Source: a virus
IMG/VR virus record: IMGVR_UViG_3300013131_000312
Coordinates: 1 to 20,254 of that record
Direction: 5' to 3' (one strand)
Length of the DNA: 20,254 bases
In this document: in pieces, positions 5,026 through 10,413 of the stretch
Position numbering within the stretch: position 1 is the first letter of the stretch
Layout: every line of letters starts with the position of its first letter
Position numbers and translations under genes: made by a program
Notes under the pieces: model-generated
What the model saw: the letters and a program-made list of their open reading frames with translations, nothing else
What the model was told of the DNA's origin: nothing
Database searches by the model: none

Positions 5026-5096
5026 TGTAGTTCATTTAGACGAAGGCCGGCAGGGTATGGTAGCTCTTTAACGAGATCAAACCGACCTTCATCCAA
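4905..5096 (-). CDS. Possible 63-aa overlapping reading frame (TTG start)
   Basis: The frame begins with TTG one base after the stop of the 72-aa gene and fills an otherwise unusual 72-base gap in a tightly packed operon: MDEGRFDLVKELPYPAGLRL. Its last 40 codons lie in another frame of the 115-aa gene and look low-quality (SSKQKFTKKKPYQ). No family is recognised. It may be a short real peptide whose stop has been lost, or chance. Confidence 0.25.
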   Translation of the reverse strand: MDEGRFDLVKELPYPAGLRLNELQCRSSKQKFTKKKPYQKQNFGELLSNEHSKMSFILEWNVR

Positions 5097-5097
5097 A

Positions 5098-5316
5098 TCA
5101 CTTTACTACACGTAGGCCACGCATAGCCAAACGATCCTTATTGGTTCGTTTATAAACTTCATCAAGATAAGATTTGAATCCTAATGTACTATCACTAAAG
5201 CCAAAATTGGTACCACAATAGAGACCGAATAATATAGAAGATATTTTTCTATACTCTTCTCTCGTTGTGCGAGATGCGATAATCGCTAATGTTTTTCCAA
5301 ATTCTGTCTTGTCCAC
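5098..5316 (-). CDS. 72-aa protein of unknown function
   Basis: Starts at GTG (MDKTEFGKTLAIIASRTTRE). A stop lies two codons upstream in frame, so no ATG start is available before it. The sequence is mixed alpha/beta in appearance, with GLYCGTNFGFSDSTLGFKSY and a basic C-terminus (NKDRLAMRGLRVVK). It has no membrane segment, Cys pair or catalytic motif that I recognise. It follows the 29-aa membrane peptide with a 6-base gap. Position and size are typical for an early phage gene. Confidence 0.55.
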   Translation of the reverse strand: MDKTEFGKTLAIIASRTTREEYRKISSILFGLYCGTNFGFSDSTLGFKSYLDEVYKRTNKDRLAMRGLRVVK

Positions 5317-5322
5317 AAGTTT

Positions 5323-5412
5323 TCATTTGTTGTGCCAGCAGATTATTAGAATTAAAGATGTAAAAACAATTATTACTTCAACCCAATGTAAACTAACCAG
5401 CAGTTCAAGCAT
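5323..5412 (-). CDS. 29-aa single-span membrane peptide
   Basis: MLELLVSLHWVEVIIVFTSL followed by ILIICWHNK: one hydrophobic helix covering most of the peptide with a short polar C-terminus. The ATG overlaps the stop of the preceding zinc-protein gene by 8 bases (ATGCTTGA), a coupling arrangement seen through this operon. It may act on the host envelope, as many tiny early phage proteins do; no family assignment is possible. Confidence 0.5.
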   Translation of the reverse strand: MLELLVSLHWVEVIIVFTSLILIICWHNK

Positions 5413-5590
5413 TGTCCGTGATTCGTGTTTCTTGAGTCGTTTTTCGTGAGTCTAGGTGTGATGTACACTTGGGGCAATTTATAAAGTTATTTGGATCCTT
5501 ATACAAGAAAATAATTGAAGGGTAAGAACCTTGTTTTTTAACGTAATTATTACCCTTACAAACTGTGCAATTACTTTGATTTTTGGCCAT
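5405..5590 (-). CDS. 61-aa zinc-binding protein (two CxxC)
   Basis: MAKNQSNCTVCKGNNYVKKQ, with C8-x2-C11 and C39-x2-C42 forming a likely zinc knuckle. AAGGAG seven bases upstream fixes the ATG at 5590 rather than an in-frame ATG nine codons earlier. The start overlaps the end of the ribbon-helix-helix-like gene. The last 14 residues (SRKTTQETRITDNA) are encoded by a GTGATTCGTG-type repeat like those in the intergenic islands, so the natural C-terminus may have been extended. It could be a small nucleic-acid or protein-binding factor. Confidence 0.65.
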   Translation of the reverse strand: MAKNQSNCTVCKGNNYVKKQGSYPSIIFLYKDPNNFINCPKCTSHLDSRKTTQETRITDNA

Positions 5591-5786
5591 TTTTATACTC
5601 CTTAAGTATTTTTTCAAGATAGGCCTCTGTACTCATTTTCTTCAAACCTGCACGTCTTTCTATCTCTTTATCGACTAATAGAGCTATAAAAGCTGCAGGG
5701 TTACGATACTCCTTATCGCAAAGAGCCAGTAATTTATCATAGCTAGATTTTCTAACCGCTACTGACTTCCAGTTTTTTATGTCCAT
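5571..5786 (-). CDS. Ribbon-helix-helix-like small protein
   Basis: 71 aa: WKSVAVRKSSYDKLLALCDK looks like the strand and first helix of a ribbon-helix-helix fold. YRNPAAFIALLVDKEIERRA follows as the second helix, then a lysine-rich helical tail. Proteins of this fold bind DNA as dimers, and small phage versions often repress promoters or act as antitoxins. No toxin partner is evident beside it. The ribosome site is AAAGGAAAAATAAC. It is a reasonable candidate for the factor binding the TATCTTAT palindromes at the left end, but nothing in the sequence proves this. Confidence 0.6.
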   Translation of the reverse strand: MDIKNWKSVAVRKSSYDKLLALCDKEYRNPAAFIALLVDKEIERRAGLKKMSTEAYLEKILKEYKNGQKSK

Positions 5787-5787
5787 G

Positions 5788-5937
5788 TTATTTTTCCTTT
5801 TTGTTTGTTAATGTTTCTATTTTGTTAGGTGCTGTAATTAAATCTCCAGTTTTTATACCAACACCACCTATTTTAAATAGTTCTGCACCAAAGCAACCAC
5901 TTAAAAGTAATAATGTGATAATTAAAAGTTGTTTCAT
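5788..5937 (-). CDS. 49-aa predicted lipoprotein
   Basis: MKQLLIITLLLLSGCFGAEL is a complete lipoprotein signal peptide: basic start, hydrophobic core and lipobox L-S-G-C with the acylated Cys at about 14. The mature part is only about 35 residues and ends KIETLTNKKEK. Export would place it in the cell envelope. Tiny phage lipoproteins can be outer spanins (Rz1-like) or superinfection-exclusion proteins, but this one lacks proline richness and lies among early genes, favouring the latter. The ATG overlaps the preceding stop (ATGA). Confidence 0.7.
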   Translation of the reverse strand: MKQLLIITLLLLSGCFGAELFKIGGVGIKTGDLITAPNKIETLTNKKEK

Positions 5938-6119
5938 ATTTTATAATCTCTTATTTCTGCCCAACGTTCTTCTATTGTAAGTTCGTTACGCAGTTTCCAA
6001 AATATCCTTAATCTCTCTTTTAATGGCGGATAACTTTTACCATCTGGATGATTGTCCATATAATATTTTTTAGACGTGTAGAGTAAAAAATTATGTATTA
6101 TTCTTTTGATGTATTTCAT
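5934..6119 (-). CDS. 61-aa basic protein, unknown function
   Basis: MKYIKRIIHNFLLYTSKKYY, then DNHPDGKSYPPLKERLRIFW and a C-terminal helix ELTIEERWAEIRDY. Both ends overlap neighbours by ATGA, which selects this ATG over one 20 codons upstream. No domain is recognised. The aromatic and basic N-terminal half is amphipathic and might associate with a membrane. Confidence 0.55.
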   Translation of the reverse strand: MKYIKRIIHNFLLYTSKKYYMDNHPDGKSYPPLKERLRIFWKLRNELTIEERWAEIRDYKI

Positions 6120-6208
6120 ACGTATAATGTAATTGTTACGATCATTAATAACCAACAAATTATGATTAATAATAACCAAGGGTTAGGTTTATAATTATCA
6201 AGTTTCAT
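6116..6208 (-). CDS. 30-aa single-span membrane peptide
   Basis: MKLDNYKPNP is a polar head; WLLLIIICWLLMIVTITLYV is one transmembrane helix ending at the C-terminus. Start and stop overlap the flanking genes (11 bases and ATGA), as elsewhere in this operon, which supports it as real despite its size. No family is assigned; membrane location is predicted. Confidence 0.55.
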   Translation of the reverse strand: MKLDNYKPNPWLLLIIICWLLMIVTITLYV

Positions 6209-6308
6209 TTTTTTTTTTCTTTCTTCTTAAGTTACCTAAAGCATCATAAATTTTATGATATCTTTTTAATGCACCAGGAAGCCAACTGGGTTGTTTTTTC
6301 TTTTTCAT
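6198..6308 (-). CDS. 36-aa basic peptide
   Basis: MKKKKQPSWLPGALKRYHKI and a lysine-rich tail (RRKKKKNET). Very basic, so it may bind nucleic acid. The ATG overlaps the preceding stop as TAATG, and the end overlaps the membrane peptide. No family is recognised. Confidence 0.5.
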   Translation of the reverse strand: MKKKKQPSWLPGALKRYHKIYDALGNLRRKKKKNET

Positions 6309-6541
6309 TAGTGCCTGAACTTCCTGATATCTAAAATTGCTTGCTCTGGAGTATAATTGTACTTTTGTCCCATTGCTACAAAAAAATTCATAACTCTTTT
6401 TTGAGCTTCTTTTTCATTTTCAGGTTTTGCTCCACCACAATAAATATGTTCTGCTATCAAACTATTTAAATCATATTTTTTTGTAAGCATTTCAATCCAT
6501 TTGTACAGTGGATGATTTTTATCTATAAATATTTTTTTCAT
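6308..6541 (-). CDS. 77-aa protein of unknown function
   Basis: MKKIFIDKNHPLYKWIEMLT opens a mostly helical soluble protein with one Cys in a HIYCGGAKPENE stretch and a YTPEQAILDIRKFRH end. GGAG seven bases upstream and ATGA overlap with the preceding membrane peptide choose ATG 6541 over in-frame ATGs at 6553 and 6565. No domain is recognised. Confidence 0.6.
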   Translation of the reverse strand: MKKIFIDKNHPLYKWIEMLTKKYDLNSLIAEHIYCGGAKPENEKEAQKRVMNFFVAMGQKYNYTPEQAILDIRKFRH

Positions 6542-6636
6542 AATAAACTCCATAATGCAAAACAAGTTACCAATAAACTAAATCTTGGTAACAACGCGTA
6601 AAACAAAATTAACGTTCCTAATAAAAATAGTATCAT
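6538..6636 (-). CDS. 32-aa membrane peptide
   Basis: MILFLLGTLILFYALLPRFS followed by LLVTCFALWSLL: almost entirely hydrophobic, long enough for one or two short membrane passes around the PRFS turn. Both ends overlap neighbours by ATGA. It is one of three tiny membrane peptides in this operon. Confidence 0.5.
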   Translation of the reverse strand: MILFLLGTLILFYALLPRFSLLVTCFALWSLL

Positions 6637-6839
6637 TTGATTCCTTGATATTGTTTAATGATATGGTCTGCAATGTCATTATTAATTAAAACATAACCTG
6701 TGTCATCTAATTGTAATTTTAAGTTACAAAGTTTTTCTTTACATGCCTTAAAGAATACATCGTTAGGCAAATCGTTTTTAGGCACGGCTTTAGCTATGTC
6801 TTGTATCTCTTTTAAATACTCAAACCAATCTTTTGCCAT
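6633..6839 (-). CDS. 68-aa protein of unknown function
   Basis: MAKDWFEYLKEIQDIAKAVP, then a helical CKEKLCNLKLQLDDTGYVLI segment and DIADHIIKQYQGIK. Soluble and alpha-helical in appearance. The ATG is part of a TAATG overlap with the preceding stop, with GGAG about 10 bases upstream, and is preferred over the in-frame ATG at 6854. No family is recognised. Confidence 0.6.
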   Translation of the reverse strand: MAKDWFEYLKEIQDIAKAVPKNDLPNDVFFKACKEKLCNLKLQLDDTGYVLINNDIADHIIKQYQGIK

Positions 6840-7060
6840 TATTGCATTCTCCAAGAGTTGATTGTTTTATTTACTTGATCTAATAAAACAGTAAATTTTT
6901 CAATAGTTGCATCAAACGTCATTGAAACTTTTCTATGATTTACAAACATTGAAATTGTTTTTTCTTTACTGCAATATTCTACAGAGAAAGATTCTAAATT
7001 AAACGGATTTAATTTAAATGATTCGCCTGATTCTAATTTTATCTCTGTAATTACATCCAT
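6839..7060 (-). CDS. 73-aa protein, first gene of the small-gene operon
   Basis: MDVITEIKLESGESFKLNPF and the following YCSKEKTISMFVNHRKVSMT suggest a beta-rich fold, with a helical C-terminus (TIEKFTVLLDQVNKTINSW). No family is recognised. The promoter -10 box ends only 8 bases before the ATG, so the message would be leaderless or nearly so. Its position at the head of about 17 co-transcribed small genes makes it an immediate-early candidate. Confidence 0.6.
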   Translation of the reverse strand: MDVITEIKLESGESFKLNPFNLESFSVEYCSKEKTISMFVNHRKVSMTFDATIEKFTVLLDQVNKTINSWRMQ

Positions 7061-7068
7061 ATCCCACG

Positions 7069-7096
7069 AATATATGAATTAAAAAGATAAAGTCAA
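7069..7096 (-). promoter_or_regulatory. Promoter of the small-gene operon
   Basis: Minus strand TTGACT (7096-7091), 16 bases, TATATT (7074-7069). The expected start near 7062 is 2 bases before the ATG at 7060, so there is no room for a ribosome site. It diverges from the plus-strand promoter at 7127-7155. Confidence 0.6.
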
Positions 7097-7126
7097 GCAA
7101 AAATAAATGTTTATTTTTAATGGTTA

Positions 7127-7155
7127 TTGACAAATTATCCCATAAAATCTAATAA
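7127..7155 (+). promoter_or_regulatory. Promoter of the plus-strand gene pair
   Basis: TTGACA (7127-7132), 17 bases, TAATAA (7150-7155). The standard spacing puts the start on or next to the A of the ATG at 7162, predicting a leaderless message; no ribosome site is present in front of that ATG. Confidence 0.6.
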
Positions 7156-7161
7156 TAGCCT

Positions 7162-7422
7162 ATGAAATTATATCGCTTTAATGCACATTATGCAGGGCAA
7201 CATATAATAGCAGATGTTAAAGCACATAATGATGATGAAGCGAAAGTTAGTTTCATAAATGAGTTAAATGAAGGCGGAGGAACGTGGAAAAAAGACAGTT
7301 TTTATACTCCTTCCAAAGTTTTCATAACTTATGAAGAAATAAATGATGATAGAAACGTCACAGTCTCTGTTACTAAAAAAGATCAGCTTGGAGTCCAAGT
7401 GGAATCAGTTGTATCTAGATAA
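7162..7422 (+). CDS. 86-aa protein of unknown function
   Basis: MKLYRFNAHYAGQHIIADVK, then AHNDDEAKVSFINELNEGGG, then ITYEEINDDRNVTVSVTKKD. It resembles a compact alpha/beta domain of the kind seen in small conserved phage proteins, but I cannot name the family. It is one of only three long plus-strand genes, transcribed away from the small-gene operon and towards the replication operon. Its promoter predicts leaderless translation. Its last 27 codons overlap the next gene in another frame. Confidence 0.6.
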   Translation: MKLYRFNAHYAGQHIIADVKAHNDDEAKVSFINELNEGGGTWKKDSFYTPSKVFITYEEINDDRNVTVSVTKKDQLGVQVESVVSR

Positions 7423-7552
7423 TGGTTGCGAGACACCAGACATGAAATGGATAGATCTTGAATTGAAAAAAACAAGATTAGCAATGAGAGATTTAGCCAA
7501 TGTAGTTGCAAGACAAGAATTATTGAGAGAATACTCAGATATTTCTAGTTAA
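7343..7552 (+). CDS. 69-aa helical protein of unknown function
   Basis: The part reading LESKWNQLYLDNGCETPDMK and LELKKTRLAMRDLANVVARQ looks like a genuine small helical hairpin protein. The N-terminal 17 residues overlap the previous gene and could be an artefact of the start choice; a TTG at LESK is an alternative. GAAGAAAT precedes the ATG pair at 7343/7346. No domain name can be given. It ends 30 bases before the convergent replication operon. Confidence 0.5.
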   Translation: MMIETSQSLLLKKISLESKWNQLYLDNGCETPDMKWIDLELKKTRLAMRDLANVVARQELLREYSDISS

Positions 7553-7558
7553 AGCAAC

Positions 7559-7583
7559 AAAAAAATAGAATAGGTAAAATTCT
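7559..7583 (-). terminator. Weak intrinsic terminator of the replication operon
   Basis: On the minus strand, AGAAT-TTTACCT-ATTCT forms a 5-bp AT-rich stem followed by A and seven T residues. It overlaps the stop of the zinc-ribbon gene and lies in the gap between convergent genes. The stem is weak; the U-tract is the better part of the evidence. Confidence 0.35.
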
Positions 7584-7773
7584 AAGGGACATTATTGTCT
7601 TTTAAATTAAAATCTACTTTTGTAAATAAAACTTTACCGTTTATGTGTTGTTTAGATTTTTCTAAGCATATAGGACAAACAAAAATATTATCATCCTTTG
7701 TTTTTCTAAAATGCACTGGAGTTGCACAGTGTGGACATACACCTAAATTTATTTGTACATCTTCTAAATCCAT
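7582..7773 (-). CDS. 63-aa zinc-ribbon protein
   Basis: MDLEDVQINLGVCPHCATPV and NIFVCPICLEKS give C13-x2-C16 and C33-x2-C36, a typical four-Cys zinc ribbon. The short basic and acidic tail has no further domain. The ATG overlaps the polymerase stop as TAATG, so the two are translationally coupled. It may assist the polymerase or bind nucleic acid; function unknown. It is the last gene of the replication operon. Confidence 0.7.
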   Translation of the reverse strand: MDLEDVQINLGVCPHCATPVHFRKTKDDNIFVCPICLEKSKQHINGKVLFTKVDFNLKDNNVP

Positions 7774-9635
7774 TATGCATCTCCCCAGTCCTTTCCAATT
7801 GCTACATCTACTTTAGATGGAACTACTAATTCTGGAATAGAACTTTCCATTATTTTTTTAATTTGTTCCGAATCTTTACTCTCCCTAACACTAAAGCATA
7901 ATTCGTCATGTATTTGCAACATAGGTAAAAACCCAGCATTATAGCAGTCAATCATAGCTTGTTTAACTTGATCTGCAGCTGACCCTTGAATTAACCTGTT
8001 TAAAGCTTTGAAAGTACCAGATCTTCTAATGTTATTAACACCGTATTTTTGAACTGCATCATCGTAAGTTGTTGATTTATTTAATCCCCAGCTAGCCACT
8101 TCCCATTTATCAAATCTACAACGTCTTCCTCTAATGGTTCTTATAGATCCGTTTGTTTCAGCTGATTCTTGACACTTTGATGCTAATTGTTTTACGAAAG
8201 GAACTTTCTTATTGTATGTGTCCAAAAGTTTTTTTGCTTCTTCTTCTCCAATTCCAAGTTGTACGGATAATTTTTTGGCGCCCATTCCATAAAAAAGTCC
8301 CAAGTTAATAGTCTTCGCTTGTCCTCTAGGTATGCCCGCCATATCTGCAACTGTTTGATGGAAATCTGCGTCGTCTTTCTCATAAGCTCTAATTAATTGA
8401 TCTGATCCTTTAAATCCAACCGTATAAGCATAGTGTGCCACAAGTCTTGGCTCCTGTTGCGAGTAGTCGAATGAACCCCATAATAAATCATTATCAGGTT
8501 TAAATATAGATCTAATTTTAGGGCCAAACTCCTTATTTTTTGCTGGAACTTGTTGTAAATTTGGATTCGACATAGATAATCTACCAGATACTGTACCTCC
8601 TGAATCTGACTTTAATTGATTAATTTCTGCGTGAATCCTACCCTTATGTTGATATTTAATAATTGAATCAATAAATGTAGATGTAAATTTATTTATTTCT
8701 CTAGCTTCTCTTAAATATTTTGCTATTGGTGCAGGACAATTTAACAGCCAATTGGCTGTAAAACTAGGTTCCTTTGTTTTTTCTGTTCTAGGATAGTCTA
8801 TCTTTAATTTATCGAAAGCCTTAGCTATACTTCTTGCCTCCCAAATTTCTACATTAAGACCACATTCTTTATTAAGTTGATGTAGTAAAGTTTTTTCTTT
8901 TTCTAAAAATTCTTGTTTCAATTTTTCAGCTTGTACAACATTTACACGTATTCCCTTAGCTCTCATCGCAATTAGAATCGGCGTTAGTTTTGTTTCTAAA
9001 TCGAATATAGTTTGTAAAGAGTTGTCATAGATTTTAAATTTAAGATATTGCCAAAGTTTTAAAGTTAATGATGCATCTTGTTCCGCATAGAAGCCTACAT
9101 ATTGAGCTGGTAATTTATAAAGCTCCTGTTTAGCGTCTAGTCCCCAATCGGCCGCTGCTTCTTTTAGCTCTTGCTCAGACTTTGTTTCGCCTAACCAATC
9201 GAAGCCGAGAGAATTTAATGAATAAGAAAATCTATTTTCATCTACAATAGCTGCAGCAATCATCGTATCAACTATTCTTCCGTTTTTAATATTTACTCCG
9301 TGAGCTCTTAACCAACCCACATCGTATGATGAATTGTGAAATATTTTATCCCCTGAGCCACTTACAATGTCCTGAACCCAATCCATTACCATTTTGTAAT
9401 CCATGTTAGAACCAACCTCATGACCGATGGGGTAATAACCAACAAAACCCTCTGTGGCCACACCAATACCTACAATATTACCGTCCATAGTAGGCCAACC
9501 TGGTCCCTTTTCTTTTATGTTTGGATCTTTTGTTTCTAAATCTATTGCTATTTCTTTTGCATTTTTTAAATCAGGAAAGTGTGTTGGAGGAGTCCAATCT
9601 GATTCTTTAAATACAAAATTTATTTGATGACTCAT
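7773..9635 (-). CDS. polA: DNA polymerase I (family A) with 3'-5' exonuclease
   Basis: 620 aa, replicating the phage DNA. Exonuclease domain (about 25-200): Exo I IDLETKD (D32, E34), Exo II HNSSYDVGWL (N101, D105), Exo III YAEQD (Y183, D187), all intact, so proofreading is expected. Polymerase domain: GRLSMSNPNLQQVP (351-364), motif A FDYSQQEPR (D390, E395), motif B RGQAKTINLGLFYG (R437, K441, Y449) and motif C LQIHDELCF (D577, E578). No 5'-3' exonuclease domain, as usual for phage enzymes. The residue matching E. coli Pol I Phe762 is Leu445. The gene is tightly packed (ATGA with DUF3310 upstream, TAATG with the zinc ribbon downstream), so it is expressed as part of the replication operon. 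Confidence 0.97.
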   Translation of the reverse strand: MSHQINFVFKESDWTPPTHFPDLKNAKEIAIDLETKDPNIKEKGPGWPTMDGNIVGIGVATEGFVGYYPIGHEVGSNMDYKMVMDWVQDIVSGSGDKIFHNSSYDVGWLRAHGVNIKNGRIVDTMIAAAIVDENRFSYSLNSLGFDWLGETKSEQELKEAAADWGLDAKQELYKLPAQYVGFYAEQDASLTLKLWQYLKFKIYDNSLQTIFDLETKLTPILIAMRAKGIRVNVVQAEKLKQEFLEKEKTLLHQLNKECGLNVEIWEARSIAKAFDKLKIDYPRTEKTKEPSFTANWLLNCPAPIAKYLREAREINKFTSTFIDSIIKYQHKGRIHAEINQLKSDSGGTVSGRLSMSNPNLQQVPAKNKEFGPKIRSIFKPDNDLLWGSFDYSQQEPRLVAHYAYTVGFKGSDQLIRAYEKDDADFHQTVADMAGIPRGQAKTINLGLFYGMGAKKLSVQLGIGEEEAKKLLDTYNKKVPFVKQLASKCQESAETNGSIRTIRGRRCRFDKWEVASWGLNKSTTYDDAVQKYGVNNIRRSGTFKALNRLIQGSAADQVKQAMIDCYNAGFLPMLQIHDELCFSVRESKDSEQIKKIMESSIPELVVPSKVDVAIGKDWGDA

Positions 9636-9847
9636 TCTGTGTAATCTCTTTCAATAATCATTTCACAATAATGTATTGCTTTTTTTATATCTGCTAACTT
9701 ACCTTTGTCTTGATGTCGTGTTACATATTTAATTACATTTCCCTCTGCAAACAGTAATTTATTTTTATTTATATATTGTGAGGGTTGAATGGCATGCTTT
9801 TTATAATGAACACCGCCAACTTGTCTAAAGAGAGTTTTATTTGTCAT
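9632..9847 (-). CDS. DUF3310 family protein
   Basis: 71 aa with the defining pattern VGGVHYKK, IQPSQYI, EGNVIKYVTRH and DIKKAIHYCEMII. This family is widespread in phages, often next to nucleotide-metabolism or replication genes, and is sometimes annotated as a nucleotide kinase without firm proof. The start overlaps the methyltransferase-like gene by 11 bases and the stop overlaps the polymerase ATG (ATGA). Its length is normal for the minimal family member. Confidence 0.88.
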   Translation of the reverse strand: MTNKTLFRQVGGVHYKKHAIQPSQYINKNKLLFAEGNVIKYVTRHQDKGKLADIKKAIHYCEMIIERDYTE

Positions 9848-10292
9848 TTTTTATTTCTACTGTAGCTATTGTATCATTATGCTGACTTCCGTGAGCAATT
9901 AACATTATTCTCGATAATTTGAAACCATATTTTTTTCCAATTCCATTACTATTCCATCCAAAACAAATTACTTTACCATTTGTTTTAGTAATTCTAGAAA
10001 TTTCTTTTTTACAATTCGACCAATAAGATGCATTAAAATTATCTAATGAAATTCCTGCATTTTTATACTTTGTTTTTAATTGATAAGAAGAATACGGAGG
10101 ATCAAAAACTAAAGCATTAATACTATTTGTCGTTATTGTTTTTAGATATTGTATAGCATCCTGTTTAAATGGATAAGGAAAAGGATCGATATAATCAGAA
10201 CCAAGTTCTTCATTTATTAGTTTTTTTAATGGTTTAATTGTAAATGTTTTATGACTAGGCATAGACCAATATCTTTCAATTTTTATTTTCAT
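9837..10292 (-). CDS. Adenine methyltransferase-like phage protein
   Basis: 151 aa. It has the catalytic DPPY motif of N6-adenine (and N4-cytosine) methyltransferases at 64-67 (LVFDPPYSSYQL), followed by SYWSNCKKEISRIT, GKVICFGWNSNGIG and a C-terminal LSRIMLIAHGSQHNDTIATV. This compact type is familiar from phage genomes. The cofactor-binding FxGxG motif is not apparent, so the protein is either a circularly arranged or minimal methyltransferase, or has lost activity. The N-terminal MPSHKTFTIKPLKKLI block is typical of this subgroup. No matching restriction enzyme lies in the window; the usual role would be self-protection or regulation of phage DNA. Confidence 0.8.
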   Translation of the reverse strand: MKIKIERYWSMPSHKTFTIKPLKKLINEELGSDYIDPFPYPFKQDAIQYLKTITTNSINALVFDPPYSSYQLKTKYKNAGISLDNFNASYWSNCKKEISRITKTNGKVICFGWNSNGIGKKYGFKLSRIMLIAHGSQHNDTIATVEIKNDK

Positions 10293-10413
10293 ACAAATAA
10301 GTAATTTTTGGCTTATATTTTTTATGATATTCGTCCCTTATAATTCTTAATCTTTTACACATTAATTGAAGTATTTTCAAACGTTTTTTTAATCGTTTTA
10401 ATTCTTTCTTCAT
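10276..10413 (-). CDS. 45-aa basic coiled-coil-like peptide
   Basis: MKKELKRLKKRLKILQLMCK followed by RLRIIRDEYHKKYKPK: leucine/isoleucine heptads in an extremely basic helix. It begins in the ATGA overlap with the cytosine methyltransferase stop and ends 17 bases inside the next gene. Compact packing supports translation. It could bind DNA or RNA; no family is recognised. Confidence 0.5.
   Translation of the reverse strand: MKKELKRLKKRLKILQLMCKRLRIIRDEYHKKYKPKITYLYENKN

Noticed and set aside
5788-5937. Outer spanin (Rz1) identity for the lipoprotein
   Set aside because: No proline-rich mature part, no overlapping inner spanin gene and no endolysin nearby.
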